Shown here: positions 14,401 through 25,900 of the stretch, piece by piece | How the letters are laid out: each line of letters opens with the position of its first letter | Position numbering within the stretch: position 1 is the first letter of the stretch | Assembly: GCF_004027225.2 (NCBI RefSeq) | Contig: NC_044277.2 | Coordinates: forward strand, 25,310,995 to 25,374,994 | Direction: 5' to 3' | Length of the DNA: 64,000 nucleotides | Source of the DNA: Strigops habroptila | Lineage: Eukaryota > Chordata > Aves > Psittaciformes > Psittacidae | Translations under genes and position numbers: made by a program | The notes under the pieces: generated by a model | What the model was told of the DNA's origin: nothing | The model's database searches: none | Seen by the model: only the letters and a program-made list of their open reading frames with translations

Positions 14401-15062
14401 GTGACATCCTAGATCTGCAACAGTCCACAGACTTCAGCTCCAGCCTGTAGCTTCCAGCTCCAGCCAAAACTCTGAAACTAAGAAGTTTTTTCTGAAGGGG
14501 CTATCACATGCGACAAATCAGCACAGATCCAAAAGGTAGATGGCATACCGATATACAGATTTTAAATACATGGTTTTCTCAGTAGACCCACAGAGCGCCC
14601 AAATATCTCAGTTCAATTATTGCCTAACTCAGAAAAGTAATCCATGTCATTCCTGTCCCCTCTAAAGACCTCCACCATTAAAGACACTTTTTTAAATTAA
14701 AAAAACCTGAACAGCTCTACTCCTACACTCAGCATCAAGGATATTTCACAATAAGCATTAGAAGCAAAAATGGGCTAACTAGAAAAAAGACCTTTATCTT
14801 AATTTTTGTGATGTGTCCTTGCACTAGAGGGGAAATATCATTTGTTATGTCAGGGAAAGCTACCATTCTTTTAGAAATAACAGAATCTGCAAAACCTGAG
14901 TACGCCCTATCGGAGGCGTGATATCCACTTTCTTCTCTATTAAAAACAAATAAACAAAACTTTTACTTAATTGTCACAACTAAACCATAAAAAGTAAATT
15001 GTAAAGGTTTGAAATATTACCAGGGTAATTTTCCTTAAGAATCTTTTCATTATTCTTCTTAC
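8458..15062. other. Intergenic, no convincing gene
   Basis: AT-rich. By human gene order the downstream part of LRRC69 or the start of SLC26A7 could lie here on the minus strand, but I did not recognise either. A possible old CR1 end lies near 11720-11757. Confidence 0.5.
9476..9514. repeat. (CAA)n-type low-complexity tract
   Basis: caacaacaacaacaaaaaca followed by aaaccaaaccaaaac, in intergenic sequence. Confidence 0.85.
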
Positions 15063-15139
15063 CAAACAGCACAGTTTTTCCAGTTGGATTTAAAGCATTC
15101 TTTCATTACATTCTCCAGCTTCTTGTCCCACATAGGTTT
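15063..15139 (-). pseudogene. Possible LRRC69 C-terminal exon remnant
   Basis: On the minus strand one frame reads MWDKKLENVMKECF and then KSNWKNCAVC, ending at a donor (GTTTG|GTAAGAA). The K..CA(V/I)C end and preceding spacing resemble the QGKTCAIC region I recall near the human LRRC69 C-terminus. A TGA lies upstream in the same frame, after a good acceptor (ccacaacttttgcag), so the left boundary is unclear. Weak: a short match from memory. Confidence 0.22.
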
Positions 15140-16132
15140 TCTCAAAGATCTCCATGCCGACTCTCAGTCTGCATGTCTGCAAAAGTTGTGGTAAAATGTT
15201 CAGAAGCAGACAGATAACATACCCAAACAGCAGATCAAGCAGACAGCAAACACTACTACTAAGTAGTTGGCATAAAACACAGTACGCCAAATACTGATAA
15301 ATATACCAGAGATTAAAATAAATTAAAGTTTTTAAAATCCATTGAAGCAATCTGCAGTACTACCTAGCAGTGAGCACAGCGCAATGAAGGCTGCCAGTAA
15401 AGCTACAAAACAGGTGTCTCTTTGGGGGAGCTCACCAAATGTTTGAGACTGCTGGTTATATGGTGCAATGCTTCAGAAGCACAAGGTACAAAGACACACA
15501 CACGTAAGACCTGTACAAAGATATATATTAACATTTTTCATATTGTTAAGTAAATTCTGAGCTACAGAAAGCAGCAAATGCTTACCTTCTTTTCTTTCAC
15601 CTTTTAGAAACGTATTTTAGCCTAAGAAGAGATCCCCAGAGTCACGCACAATCTACCTGCTTTGTTCTGGAAAACAGGCTATTAGCTTAGTTTGCCATGT
15701 CTCTGCTTGGCCACTCCTACAGCTATTCTAGCCCTCACATTTGTATTCTCTCTCCTCTCATTGTTCCTAGCCCAGGTATTTTTGTGCATTTCATTCAGGT
15801 ATTTCCAGTTAGCAACAACTCTCCCTCTTCTGCTTCTGTTTTTTTGTGCTCCAACATTCTGCATCCTGCTAAGGAAAAAATGGTTCCTTATGTTATCTTC
15901 TCCCTTGCTTTTTCCCCAAGTCAGTGGAGACTCATTAGGATTGAACAACGAACTACTGCCTATTTATACTGCTGAGGTTTTATTGATGAGTTTTATAGGA
16001 TACATATGTATCAAATGAAGAACTATTAGTTCAAAATCTCCACACCCTTAACTTCCTTGAAAGAGTATGCAAATACTTTCCAGATTACAACTATTAAAGT
16101 GCATCTTCATGACTTACGTAACAATGTGACAG

Positions 16133-16162
16133 AAAGGTACCTTGCTCAAAGGTATCTTGCTC
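16133..16162. repeat. 15-bp tandem duplication
   Basis: aaaggtaccttgctc followed directly by aaaggtatcttgctc. It lies just downstream of the LRR exon donor on the minus strand. Confidence 0.85.
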
Positions 16163-16212
16163 AAAAAAAACCCAAACCAAAAACCTTTGAAAAATAAAAC
16201 AGCATTACTCAC

Positions 16213-16396
16213 ATCTGGAATGTTTTTGTTTCTGGTAAATGCAGCACTTTCAGACTCTTTATGTATCTAATCTCTCCAGACACCATGACAACCTGTTTGC
16301 AGGACTGATGAAGTTCAGGGAGGCTTTGCAGAAAATGTAGCTCCCTAGGAATATTTTTTATCTCCTTACTATTTAAGCTTATGCATTCTAGTTTTT
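16213..16396 (-). CDS. LRRC69: LRRC69-like leucine-rich-repeat exon (partial; gene state uncertain)
   Basis: An uninterrupted 184-nt exon between a pyrimidine-rich acceptor (ttcacaaatcag|AAAAAC) and a strong donor (CCAGAT|GTGAGT). It reads KLECISLNSKEIKNIPREL, HFLQSLPELHQS and so on, with the LRR spacing and the IPREL.FL block I recall from human LRRC69. Strand and position just beyond OTUD6B fit the conserved order. The consensus Asn of both repeats is changed and the second IP is VS, so the fold may be damaged. I found no upstream LRR exons between here and OTUD6B and no next LRR exon downstream. It could be a working divergent gene with unseen exons or a relic. Confidence 0.55.
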
Positions 16397-17764
16397 CTGA
16401 TTTGTGAAGAGGGTAAAGCTTGTCAATTGACACCTTGATGTATTATTTAATCTGGGACATAGAGACTAAATCAGTTTATTTTGAATTTTACTGAACATGG
16501 TGTGTGTAAACAACTCTTTTTATAATATATCCGTTTATAATGTACAGAGGCAATTGCTAAGGATTTTAGTTGCATTCAGAAGTACGCATATCTAGTGATT
16601 AATCATAACTCATCTGCTGCTTTTATTAGTCTCTCAAAACGAAGGAATTGGTGGATTAGCATTCTTATTGGAGCCAAGGAAAGCACAGAAAACACCTTCT
16701 ATATTTCAGATGCTATTTTTAAGTCTGCTCAGCTACCACACAGATCAAGTAATCAACATGGGCTGCTTGTCATTCCTAAGTACATCCCAGGACATAACAG
16801 AGAGAAAGGCAGGTTGCGTCTTGAGGACTAAAAATAGAAAGTAGTACTCGCAGCAATTCCATGGCCTATGAAAGATGATGACCCAAAGCGTTGTCTTGTC
16901 CACCAAGATGCTGCAGATGGGACATTCCAATGCCCACCCTCATCATGGCCTTCGGGCTATCTCTGGGGCATTCTGCATTCACTCCTATGCCACAAAGGCT
17001 ATAGCATCCCTGAGGATGTCACTTACCTAGCACACCTACTCAGAATGCCTGATCAGGACTTCCCAGAACACACACAACTGTGAGCAGACTAAGTGAAGGG
17101 AATGGATGCTAAACACCGTGTGTGGCTCCAAAAGGAGGCCAGTCTCCTTCATGCCCCAACTTGCCTGACTGTACCCATTGCTTTCTAGAACAAATAACTT
17201 CTTCCCTTTAAGAATATTGCACACAATTGACTGCAGACCACTAGACAGTTTCCCTCCTATTCATGTGAGCATTCCTACTGGAAACTAATCTCAATCTTGC
17301 AAAAAAAAGTTACCTAATAGCCCTTAAAAGAAATAGTGGCTGAATAAACTGATGTCAATCAATTGCAGATAAAAGCAGGAAAAGCTACTTAAATACATAA
17401 AAACTCAAAGTAGTGATATTTTGCAGAGAAAACGTAATCTGACAAAGAAGTTAAAAGGTAAAATGTGTGAGAAAACCCTCTCAATTTCTCCATACATAAA
17501 AATGATCAAGTGAAGTTCAATACTATTTTCAAATACAGCTTTTCAGAAGAGCTCAAGATTAACTGCTAAAACACTGAGGATAAATTTTGTTTAGAAACAA
17601 CTTCATTTCATAAAGAATAAAACTGAATAAGAATAGTCAGTTGTTGGAGAATTCATACTACAGTAGGACCCTAAAGCCATAAAAATTACATGAGTAAACT
17701 TACTAATACTAGGACTTAAGAAGCGAACAATGTAAGTACAAAAGAAAAAGTGATCACAACAAGA
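16397..17764. other. Interval between LRR exon and OTUD6B 3' end
   Basis: LRRC69 5' exons would be expected here on the minus strand. I searched by eye for LRR-type reading and saw none. Confidence 0.5.
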
Positions 17765-17783
17765 TTTGCCACAAACAAATCAA

Positions 17784-17789
17784 TTTATT
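17784..17789 (-). terminator. Candidate distal poly(A) signal of OTUD6B
   Basis: AATAAA on the minus strand, with a TTTGTTTGTGG-type GU-rich element just downstream. This layout is typical of cleavage and polyadenylation signals. Confidence 0.45.
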
Positions 17790-18907
17790 ACTTTTTGGCA
17801 CGTCCCATACAGCCTGAGTAAAGATCTTTCACTCACTATATTAAAACAGTATTTCGCTTTATACAAATTGTAAACATCTTCAACAGGACAAACTGTTGGT
17901 ACAGGCCTTCCACGATTCTGGCATCTTTTCTCTGCCAGTTAATCAAACAAGAATGAAAACCCAATAAACCAAAGAACTTTTTTCACAGGGTATCTATAAA
18001 ATGCAGCGTGCATTTCATATCACATCAAATCTAAAGAGCAGAGAAGAGGATTTCTCATTATTATTTGTGAAATACATAGTGGTATTATAAATAGAAACAT
18101 TTTTTCCATAGTGTTGTATCCAATTTTTTGTTTGAAATTAAAAACATTGTTTTATACAATCCAGGTAGTAAATCAAATTCTACAGTAAACCAGCTGCTAT
18201 AAATACAGCTCTATTTGCTATACTGTATCAGATAAATAAGGATGTAAAAAACCTCTTGATCTGGTTAATACTTTGTTTTCCCGGCAGGCACCAGTCTAAA
18301 GAAGTCATAATTCAAACTCTGCTTGTCCAAAACCACCTGCTACAATTCTCTGATTTTTTTTTTCCCTCCCTCTCTCTCAAAGTGCTTTAAAACAGACATA
18401 TTCTGATCTATAAAGTGAACACTTATCTCCTCCTTCTTAAGAGCAGATTTTCCTTTGCAATCTGTAAGTCCCAGGAATGTCAATCTGCTGGCTAGCTTTA
18501 CTGAAGGACTACAAGATGTGTACTGTTAGCTCATAATCCTCAAATGAGGGCAAAGATGTTTAAGCTTGGTATGAATTGTTTTTCTCCAAACCAACTCATC
18601 AGCACTAAAATACAGACAAATTATCATGTTATAGACTAAGACTTAAAAAAAAAAAATCAAAACCAAAACCTAACCACTTCTACGGTTAGAAAACAATTGC
18701 ATTATAACTTTGGTTTCAGAATGGTGCTTAATTTTGGAGTCACATTTACAGTAACTTAAAGACAAAAATCTGCATTTCTAACGTAAAATAATCAAGCCAT
18801 TTTAAAAAACCTCCACCTTTCAAGTCTCTGTGCATCATAAGGAGCAAAGACAACAAACCTAATTCTTCTGCAGATCACCTTTAAAGTTACTAACAAAACC
18901 CAAAGTG

Positions 18908-18913
18908 TTTATT
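18908..18913 (-). terminator. Candidate proximal poly(A) signal of OTUD6B
   Basis: AATAAA on the minus strand, followed by CACTTTGGGTTTTGTTAG, which contains a short GU-rich run. It is an alternative to the distal signal, giving a UTR about 1.1 kb shorter. Confidence 0.35.
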
Positions 18914-19532
18914 TCTACACCCGTATGCAACCAGCTGTTTTAGAGCATTATAATACATCATACTTTAAAACACTAAGTGTTTAGCTCAGCAGATCCATAA
19001 GTTACAAGGTCAGATGAGTTTCACTACCTCAAGTGAGGACATTGAGGAGCTTTTTGTTTGTAAGATTTCTGTATCACTGAAATGCACAGATGAAAGACTA
19101 TGAAGGATGAAAAACACATTTAACCCGCATCAGTGTTATGATGTACAGTCATGAACAATGCTTTTCCTACAGATTCAGTACTAGGAGCAGCACCATGTGT
19201 TCAGTTCCTACTGTCAACTGCAAGGAAAAAAAAAAAAAATTAAGTCCTCAAACCTTAGTAAAAATCTTAGGCAAAAGTCTTGAAACTGTGCAATTCCTTC
19301 ACACAAGCAACATACCCTACTACTGGATTTGCCTCCTGCTCTTCTCTGCCCAAATAAACAAGAGGATCCCTACTACAGTGTTAAAACTAGATCCTGCTGG
19401 AACTAAAAACGCATTGTAGAGGACATTGCATCCATTAAAATAAAATCAAATATTTTAAATGCCTTAACTCTTCCACAATCATCAAAATCTGCCAGAAACA
19501 ATGTAACAGGAACCTTCAGGTAATCTGAACTC

Positions 19533-19582
19533 TTCAGCAGAAATGCAGAAAAGAACATTCAGCAGAAATGCAGAAGAGAACA
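19533..19582. repeat. 25-bp tandem duplication in OTUD6B 3' UTR
   Basis: Two adjacent copies of ttcagcagaaatgcagaa(a/g)agaaca differing at one base. Confidence 0.9.
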
Positions 19583-19893
19583 TTTACTACTTGGTATTTT
19601 CACTCCAGCATGGGAAGAAGCTCTATTAAAAAACCGAAAAAAAGATCCAATCTACACAGCCATCTTTTTAGAGAAGATCTTCTAAGCATGATTAATATCA
19701 ACAAGTTCAAAATACTGTTGTTTGGTTTTGTTTTAAATCAAGAGCTATTTCTGATTTATAGTCAAACCTCGTAAGTATTTTTCACTTTTAATCCATTCCA
19801 TTTAGTTTTACTTTCCAGTCTATGTGTGAATTGTCTGGAGCCCAACACATCAAGATGCAACTGTTATCCATGTGGATTTCTGATTTTTGTATG

Positions 19894-19978
19894 CTAGCTG
19901 CCATTTTCTGTAGCAGTGTCTGTTAAAAGTTTTACAGAATTATAATGTTCTCCTAATCCATAGGCATGTCTCATATAC
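19894..19978 (-). CDS. OTUD6B: OTUD6B coding exon 7 (catalytic His, stop)
   Basis: It encodes residues 275-302 and ends ATENGS then TAG. The acceptor is a long T run, tttttttcag|GTATAT. The GLGEHYNSV block supplies catalytic His286. The last dozen residues differ from human, as is usual for this tail. Confidence 0.96.
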
Positions 19979-22900
19979 CTGAAAAAAAAAAAAAGTTACA
20001 GCATTAGTGTTCAGTTTAACTAAAAGTATAGGTCATGATAAACATCAATAGCACTGGAAGATAGCTTAGACAAATTCAAGTTTTAGCACAGAAAATATAG
20101 GGTCATTAAACAGAAGAGTATTAATAGTTTCAAATTCTGGTGACTTCCAGGCACAAATCGACGTCAACTTTCAAGAGAAAAAAAAAAAAAGTTTCCTGCA
20201 TCTTCTATCAATTTCACTACTATTTTGTAATCACCTAAGAGATAAAATAACCTTGTGTCATTCTATAAAGCAGTGATTAAATCACACTTCAGACTGATTG
20301 TCAGCATTCTCAGAACTCTAATTACAAGTATTTTAAAACTTATCTTAGTATCTTTAAACTGTGTCAATCACAAACATAATTTCTGACCTGTAAGATCGTT
20401 ATTCAAGCAGCATTTCAACATCAGATATATAACAGCAAATAAAAGAGCAGGTGAGAATCAAAGCTGAGCCCTCTGCTATAGAAATAAGTGCAGTAATTTT
20501 AAGAAGCGATAAAATTACATACTTACACAAGTATTATTGGTTTGCCTGAATATTCTTCACCAACAATAATGGGAGGGGAATCCATTTGCACAACTTCAAT
20601 AGGTGTTTGCAAAATGTGCGACAAAGCCCTTAGCTGTAAGGCATAAAAGCAATTCAATAATAGGATTAAATCCAATGCAGGGAGAAGAAGACATTACATT
20701 TAGCTTTAGCTGACATGAGCTCAGGCATAACATTTCAAATATTGTTAGAAATTACACTTTACTAAAATAAGCAAAATTATTTTAACTTTTTAAACTTTAA
20801 TTGAAAACAGGTTACCTTAATTTAATCATTGTTTTGATGATAAAACACAGGTAACACTGGGCTAACTTCAGTAAATTGGTAACTACTCTTTCATAAAACA
20901 ATAAATAAGACAAACTAAAATAAATACTTATTTTCTCAAGCTCAAGTTCTGGTTTATATCACAAAAATTAACACTGCTCTATTCTAGTCAGCCTTGCTAC
21001 CATCTAAGCTTGCTTCATAAAAGGCTTTCTCCTTAGAAAGTCTTCCCCCACTTATACTGTCAGTCTTCCTAATGACATTTAGAAGTACCAAATTCATTAA
21101 CTTGCATGTCATCAAATACATAAGAACAGTGATGCACCATCAGAAAAGGGGAAACAATTTATAACCACAGAAAAAAGTTCTGGATAAATAGTTTATGACT
21201 ATGTTCCCTTATGCCTTCGGGTATTCTTTCTTATGAAGCCCTTTTTTGAAGGTATGTTCACTCACTTCAGAATTTCACAAATAAAAATTACCAATGCAGT
21301 ACTTACTTCCAGCTGACCACCCCATGCAGCTGTATTTGCTATGTCATCACAGTATTTTTCAAATTCCTCTGCAGGGAAAGAAAAGACAACTTTTAGTCCT
21401 TAGTTGAGGACAAGCAACCAAGGAAAAGTACTGATTCTACAGTGAGGAACTAGAACCTGAAAAGTCCAAATACATTATACAGGAAAATATCTATGTTCAC
21501 TTAAGAGAAGGAAAATAAAAGAAAAACACCAGAAGCCAAAAAAAAAATCCACCCATTAACTGGCGGATTTATATTTTACATTTTAGGGAACTGCTAACAA
21601 GCATGAAATTGCATATACTCTTCTTCCTGTTAAGTTTCAGAGAGTGTTGCTTTTTGACTTCAGATAAGAATGCAATAGCAAGTAGTACACTAAGCTGTTA
21701 TGTTACCTAGGTGTCAGGTGTGTTTATAAAAATCTAGTTCAACAGGTTTCCAAATTAGCTGCCTTGTTTTTAACCTCTGAGGTATTTATTCCCAATAGTT
21801 TCTTTGTTAACAGCAAAATAATCCTTTTACAGATCACGTTTGACTGGAATCAAGCTTTCAAATTTATAAATTACAACCCTACAGGCTTCTGAACCCTATG
21901 AATAGATTCTGATAAAGAAAGAACAGATTTTCTGAAAACTGCTCAGAATTGTTTTTCATATATTCCCCTTAAAACAGACTTCAGAGACACAAGAAAACCA
22001 CAACTCTCTGCTGCTTTGTAGCAACTTTTTTCAGTCTTCTCTTGGGGAACATTTATCCTGTGACAATTATCTTTGTCAACACCGGAAAAGATGCCTCCTA
22101 CTTCACAACAGCCCCCAGTCACCAAATGAAATCCACAGCTATAACTACTAAATGAATGTAGCAGTAAGTTCAAAACAATGTATAAAGTCATTTACATGCC
22201 ATGAATAACAGAAATGAAAAAATCATTTATTGCTCAAATAAGTAGTATGTAAATTCCATTTAACTACATTTACTCAGCCTACACCATTGCTCCACACTAA
22301 ATGCTTTTGTATTTTTCAGTTTAGTGTTTTTACAAGAAAGGGCTCCAAAAGACCTAGCACAAACACTGAAAATAAAGGGTAGAATAAGAAAAAGCATCTA
22401 AGCAAACTATAAAATAGATTTGTTTGAATTTCACACTCAGTTTTAACAGCTTTCCTATGTAAATTGAAAACACCAGTATAAAACTGACAAAAAAAATCAT
22501 CCCTAACCTGGTAAGTTAGTTCTAACAAGTTGTTTATAACAACTTCAATCACATCCCAGAACATGATTACCATCTAATAATCAGCAGGTTTTTTATTGTT
22601 TTTAATGAGGAATAATGTTTTGTTAGATCACTATAAAGAAAAAAAATTACAAAGATTATTAAAAAATAATCACAAAGATTCAGGTGTACCAAGTTTCACA
22701 GCAGATCACAGTTCCGTGTTCCACAGAACACAGCTGAACCAACAAAGTTCAGGAACAAACCATAATGGGTTAATCCCAATTCAGCTGTGAGAGAATTATC
22801 CGAAATAATTATAACAAGTTTTTAAAGTCTCTTATGCCACAAGTCTTACCTCTGCTATACATGTCTCCAGTACTAGGATTTGTAAGAAATGGCAGGAAGT

Positions 22901-25900
22901 CATCAAAGTGACTCTGCATATACTTTGCTGTTTGGTTCCTCAGAGTTGCAACAGTCCAGGAATTTTGGCGATCCTTGAGTTGATCTTCAATAGCTCTGTA
23001 CATGCAGTGGCCATCTGAAGGGATCTGTTTAATCTCCAAGTGCCTTGCTGCCAACAGGGAAGCAAGTTTCTGACTTTCAAGATGTCTAGCACCTGTTAAG
23101 TTTGCTATCTCAGCTTCAGCTATCCTTTCTTCTCTTTCTTTCTCCAAGGCAGCTTTTTTTTCCTTAGATTTAAAACACACACACATACACACACACACAA
23201 AAATACATCAAATGTTAATATTTAGAAGACACCTGTACAGTTCTCGGCTTAGTGCTTGCTTCTAACTCTTCAGGTGTTTTCTCAGCACATTCATATCTGT
23301 GAAATGATCACCTGAATCAGTACTACCAAATCTTAGAGACCTTCTAAATCCAAACTTTAGCAATCGGTAAGTGACCAATATATCCTAACTCCCTCTGACA
23401 CCACACCCAAAATTATGTGACTGGAGAAATCTTCATTATAACAACATGTAAAATAACACTTCACAACATTGTATAAAGGCTATTAACTGTAGTCATTTTC
23501 TCAGGATCACCTATTTCAACACACTGAAAAACAAGTATGGGAATTCTAATTAAACAACAAAATACTGCTGTTTCATAATAAGTGTGAGATCTACCACTTA
23601 CACATATGATTGCATTATGGAGCTCATGTCATGAAACTGAAACTCCCTTGGGCTAGGTTCTATACATAAAAAAGGTTGCTCCTAACCTAAAGGACACGCA
23701 AGAATGCATGCAAACACAGAAAATACTAGAGGGGATGAAATAATACATAACATAAACACGACTTTAATAGAACGCTTTGTAAGTTTACACTCACATTTAC
23801 AAGGGAATAAGGGTCAAAGTAAACAAGCAAATAAAAATGAAGCAGTAGAGAATGATCTTTTCCACTTTCACACTTCAAATTCACCACAAATGAAGACCAG
23901 ACTGGTTTAGGCAACCACAGCACAGGAAAACTAGACTACGGAGCTGCCAGTTTGCCTAAATGTGGTGCCATGAATTAAGAACATCTTTTTATCATGTGCG
24001 TTACAAAGCAGTTCTGCAGTAGTGATGACGTAAGAGGGGATGGACTCTGCAATAAAGCAGTGGTTCTCTGGCCCTGAACATTCATGTAGATACGATGAGA
24101 ATGTTAATCCACCGCGATCTAACATCTAAAGCTTAACAAGATTCAACCCCAATGGCCTGGACACCAAGTGGTGTTTCTTTACTCAAAAAATTACAAGAAT
24201 TTCAGTATTTATGTTCTTTTGGCAAATGTTTAAAGTTCTACTACTTGCATAGCTTCCATGTAGTATGCTACATTGTTTTAATTCAATTATTTTATTTATT
24301 AACTTTTTTGTGAAATTCTTTTAAAATTTTTCACTTTACATAATTATTTTTTTTCTGGCTCCCATCTCCTGACCTATTCCGATTCCCAGCTCATGGCTGA
24401 GGGTAAAAAAGTATAACTATTTATAAAATGCTTACATATCTCTAGGTAGCAGCTTTACAGATTTTCAAGGCACCCAGTAGGTACAGCATCAATACTGAAT
24501 TAGCCAGCTAATGTCCCCTGCAAGATTAACTTTGGTTATTACAGTTAAGTGAATATAACTTAAAAATTTTACAAATATTTGATTGAAATGTTAAGTCATA
24601 CCCTCCTCTTCTGTGCTTTTGATATTCGAGGATGCTGATTATGTTGCTCTACTCCTTCAAGCTCTAAATTTGCAACCCCATCAGCTATAGAATCTGTCTA
24701 AAAAGAAAAAACAAAAGTTAAATGTTCTTATTAGTATAAATAATAACCAAGATGCACATCTCCTGAAACCTAAGTTCTGTTCCTACGTAACTCCAGGGTA
24801 TATTTATGAAGTTTAACCACACAGGTATGCGTATAGCACAGAAGCTGTCAAAGCCAAAAGTAAAGCCCTTCACATCCCAGACCACAGTCATGCATTTTAT
24901 TACTTTTTCTGTAGTCTCACCAAAGATACAGGTATGAGCTGCATATCTCAAATTTGCTCTGTATGTTCTAGTACAAGCTTCCACACTTAAGTGTGAACAC
25001 TGCTTACCAGACAAAAGGGAAAGCTATGCCCAGGGCAAGGATTTTAGCTTGAAAGGTCCATCATAAAGTTTTGACAGCTCATTTAGCAAAATAAAACCCT
25101 TGAAACTAATCTAAGATTCAGGTAAACAGAAGCATTATGTTTAATGCTTATGCTTTAATCATCTGCTTAAAAACTGCTACAGAAGATTGTTAAAGGCTCA
25201 TAACTCTCACAACTGAACATGGTTTTTTCCCCATAAGGATTCTTAGCAGATGCTTCTCAATCAAGTCTATTTCCCTAAAAGTAATTCAGAAGCGTCTTCA
25301 CTCATTTTCAAACCAAAGTATATTCTGCTTAACTCTGTGTTAGGTCACTAAAACACCTACTCCAGAAATATCAGGCAGACAGATTTTTCATAGAATCATA
25401 GAATAGTAAGGGTTGGAAAGGACCTTAAGATCATCTAGTTCCAAGCCCCCTGCCATGGGCAGGGACACCTTGCACTAAACCATGTCGCCCAAGGCTCTGT
25501 CCAGCCTGGCCTTGAACACTGCCAGGGATGGAGCATCCACAACCTCCCTGGGCAACCCATTCCAGTGCTTCTCCACCCTCACTGTAAAGAACTTCCTTCT
25601 ATCTAATCTAAACTTCCCCTGTTTAAGTTTGAAGCCATTACCCCTTGTCCTACCACTACAGTCCCTAAGGAAGAGTCCCTCCCCAGCATCCTTGTAGGCC
25701 CCCTTCAGATACTGGAAGGCTGCTATGAGGTCTCCACGCAGCCTTCTCTTCTCCAGGCTGAACAGCCCCAACTCTCTCAGCCTGTCTTCATACAGGAGGT
25801 GCTCCAGCCCTCTTATCATCCTCGTGGCCCTCCTCTGGACTTGCTCCAACAGCTCCATGTCCTTTTTATGTTGAGGACACCAGAACTGTACGCAGTACTC

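Larger units (their letters stand above)
17765..19893 (-). other. OTUD6B: OTUD6B 3' untranslated region (extent inferred)
   Basis: Non-coding sequence after the stop codon. Two AATAAA signals on the minus strand are plausible ends: 18913-18908 and 17789-17784. The second is followed by a GU-rich stretch. A 25-bp tandem duplication lies at 19533-19582. I see no other gene here. The true end needs transcript data. Confidence 0.5.

Noticed and set aside
14440-14500. Minus-strand frame reading FWLELEATGW, faintly like the WLEC part of LRRC69
   Set aside because: The match is very short, and joining it to the candidate upstream exon by the visible splice sites would create a stop codon.
16868-17083. 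72-codon plus-strand frame (MKDDDPKRCLVHQ...)
   Set aside because: No recognisable domain, promoter or splice support, and its position gives no reason to expect a gene on that strand.
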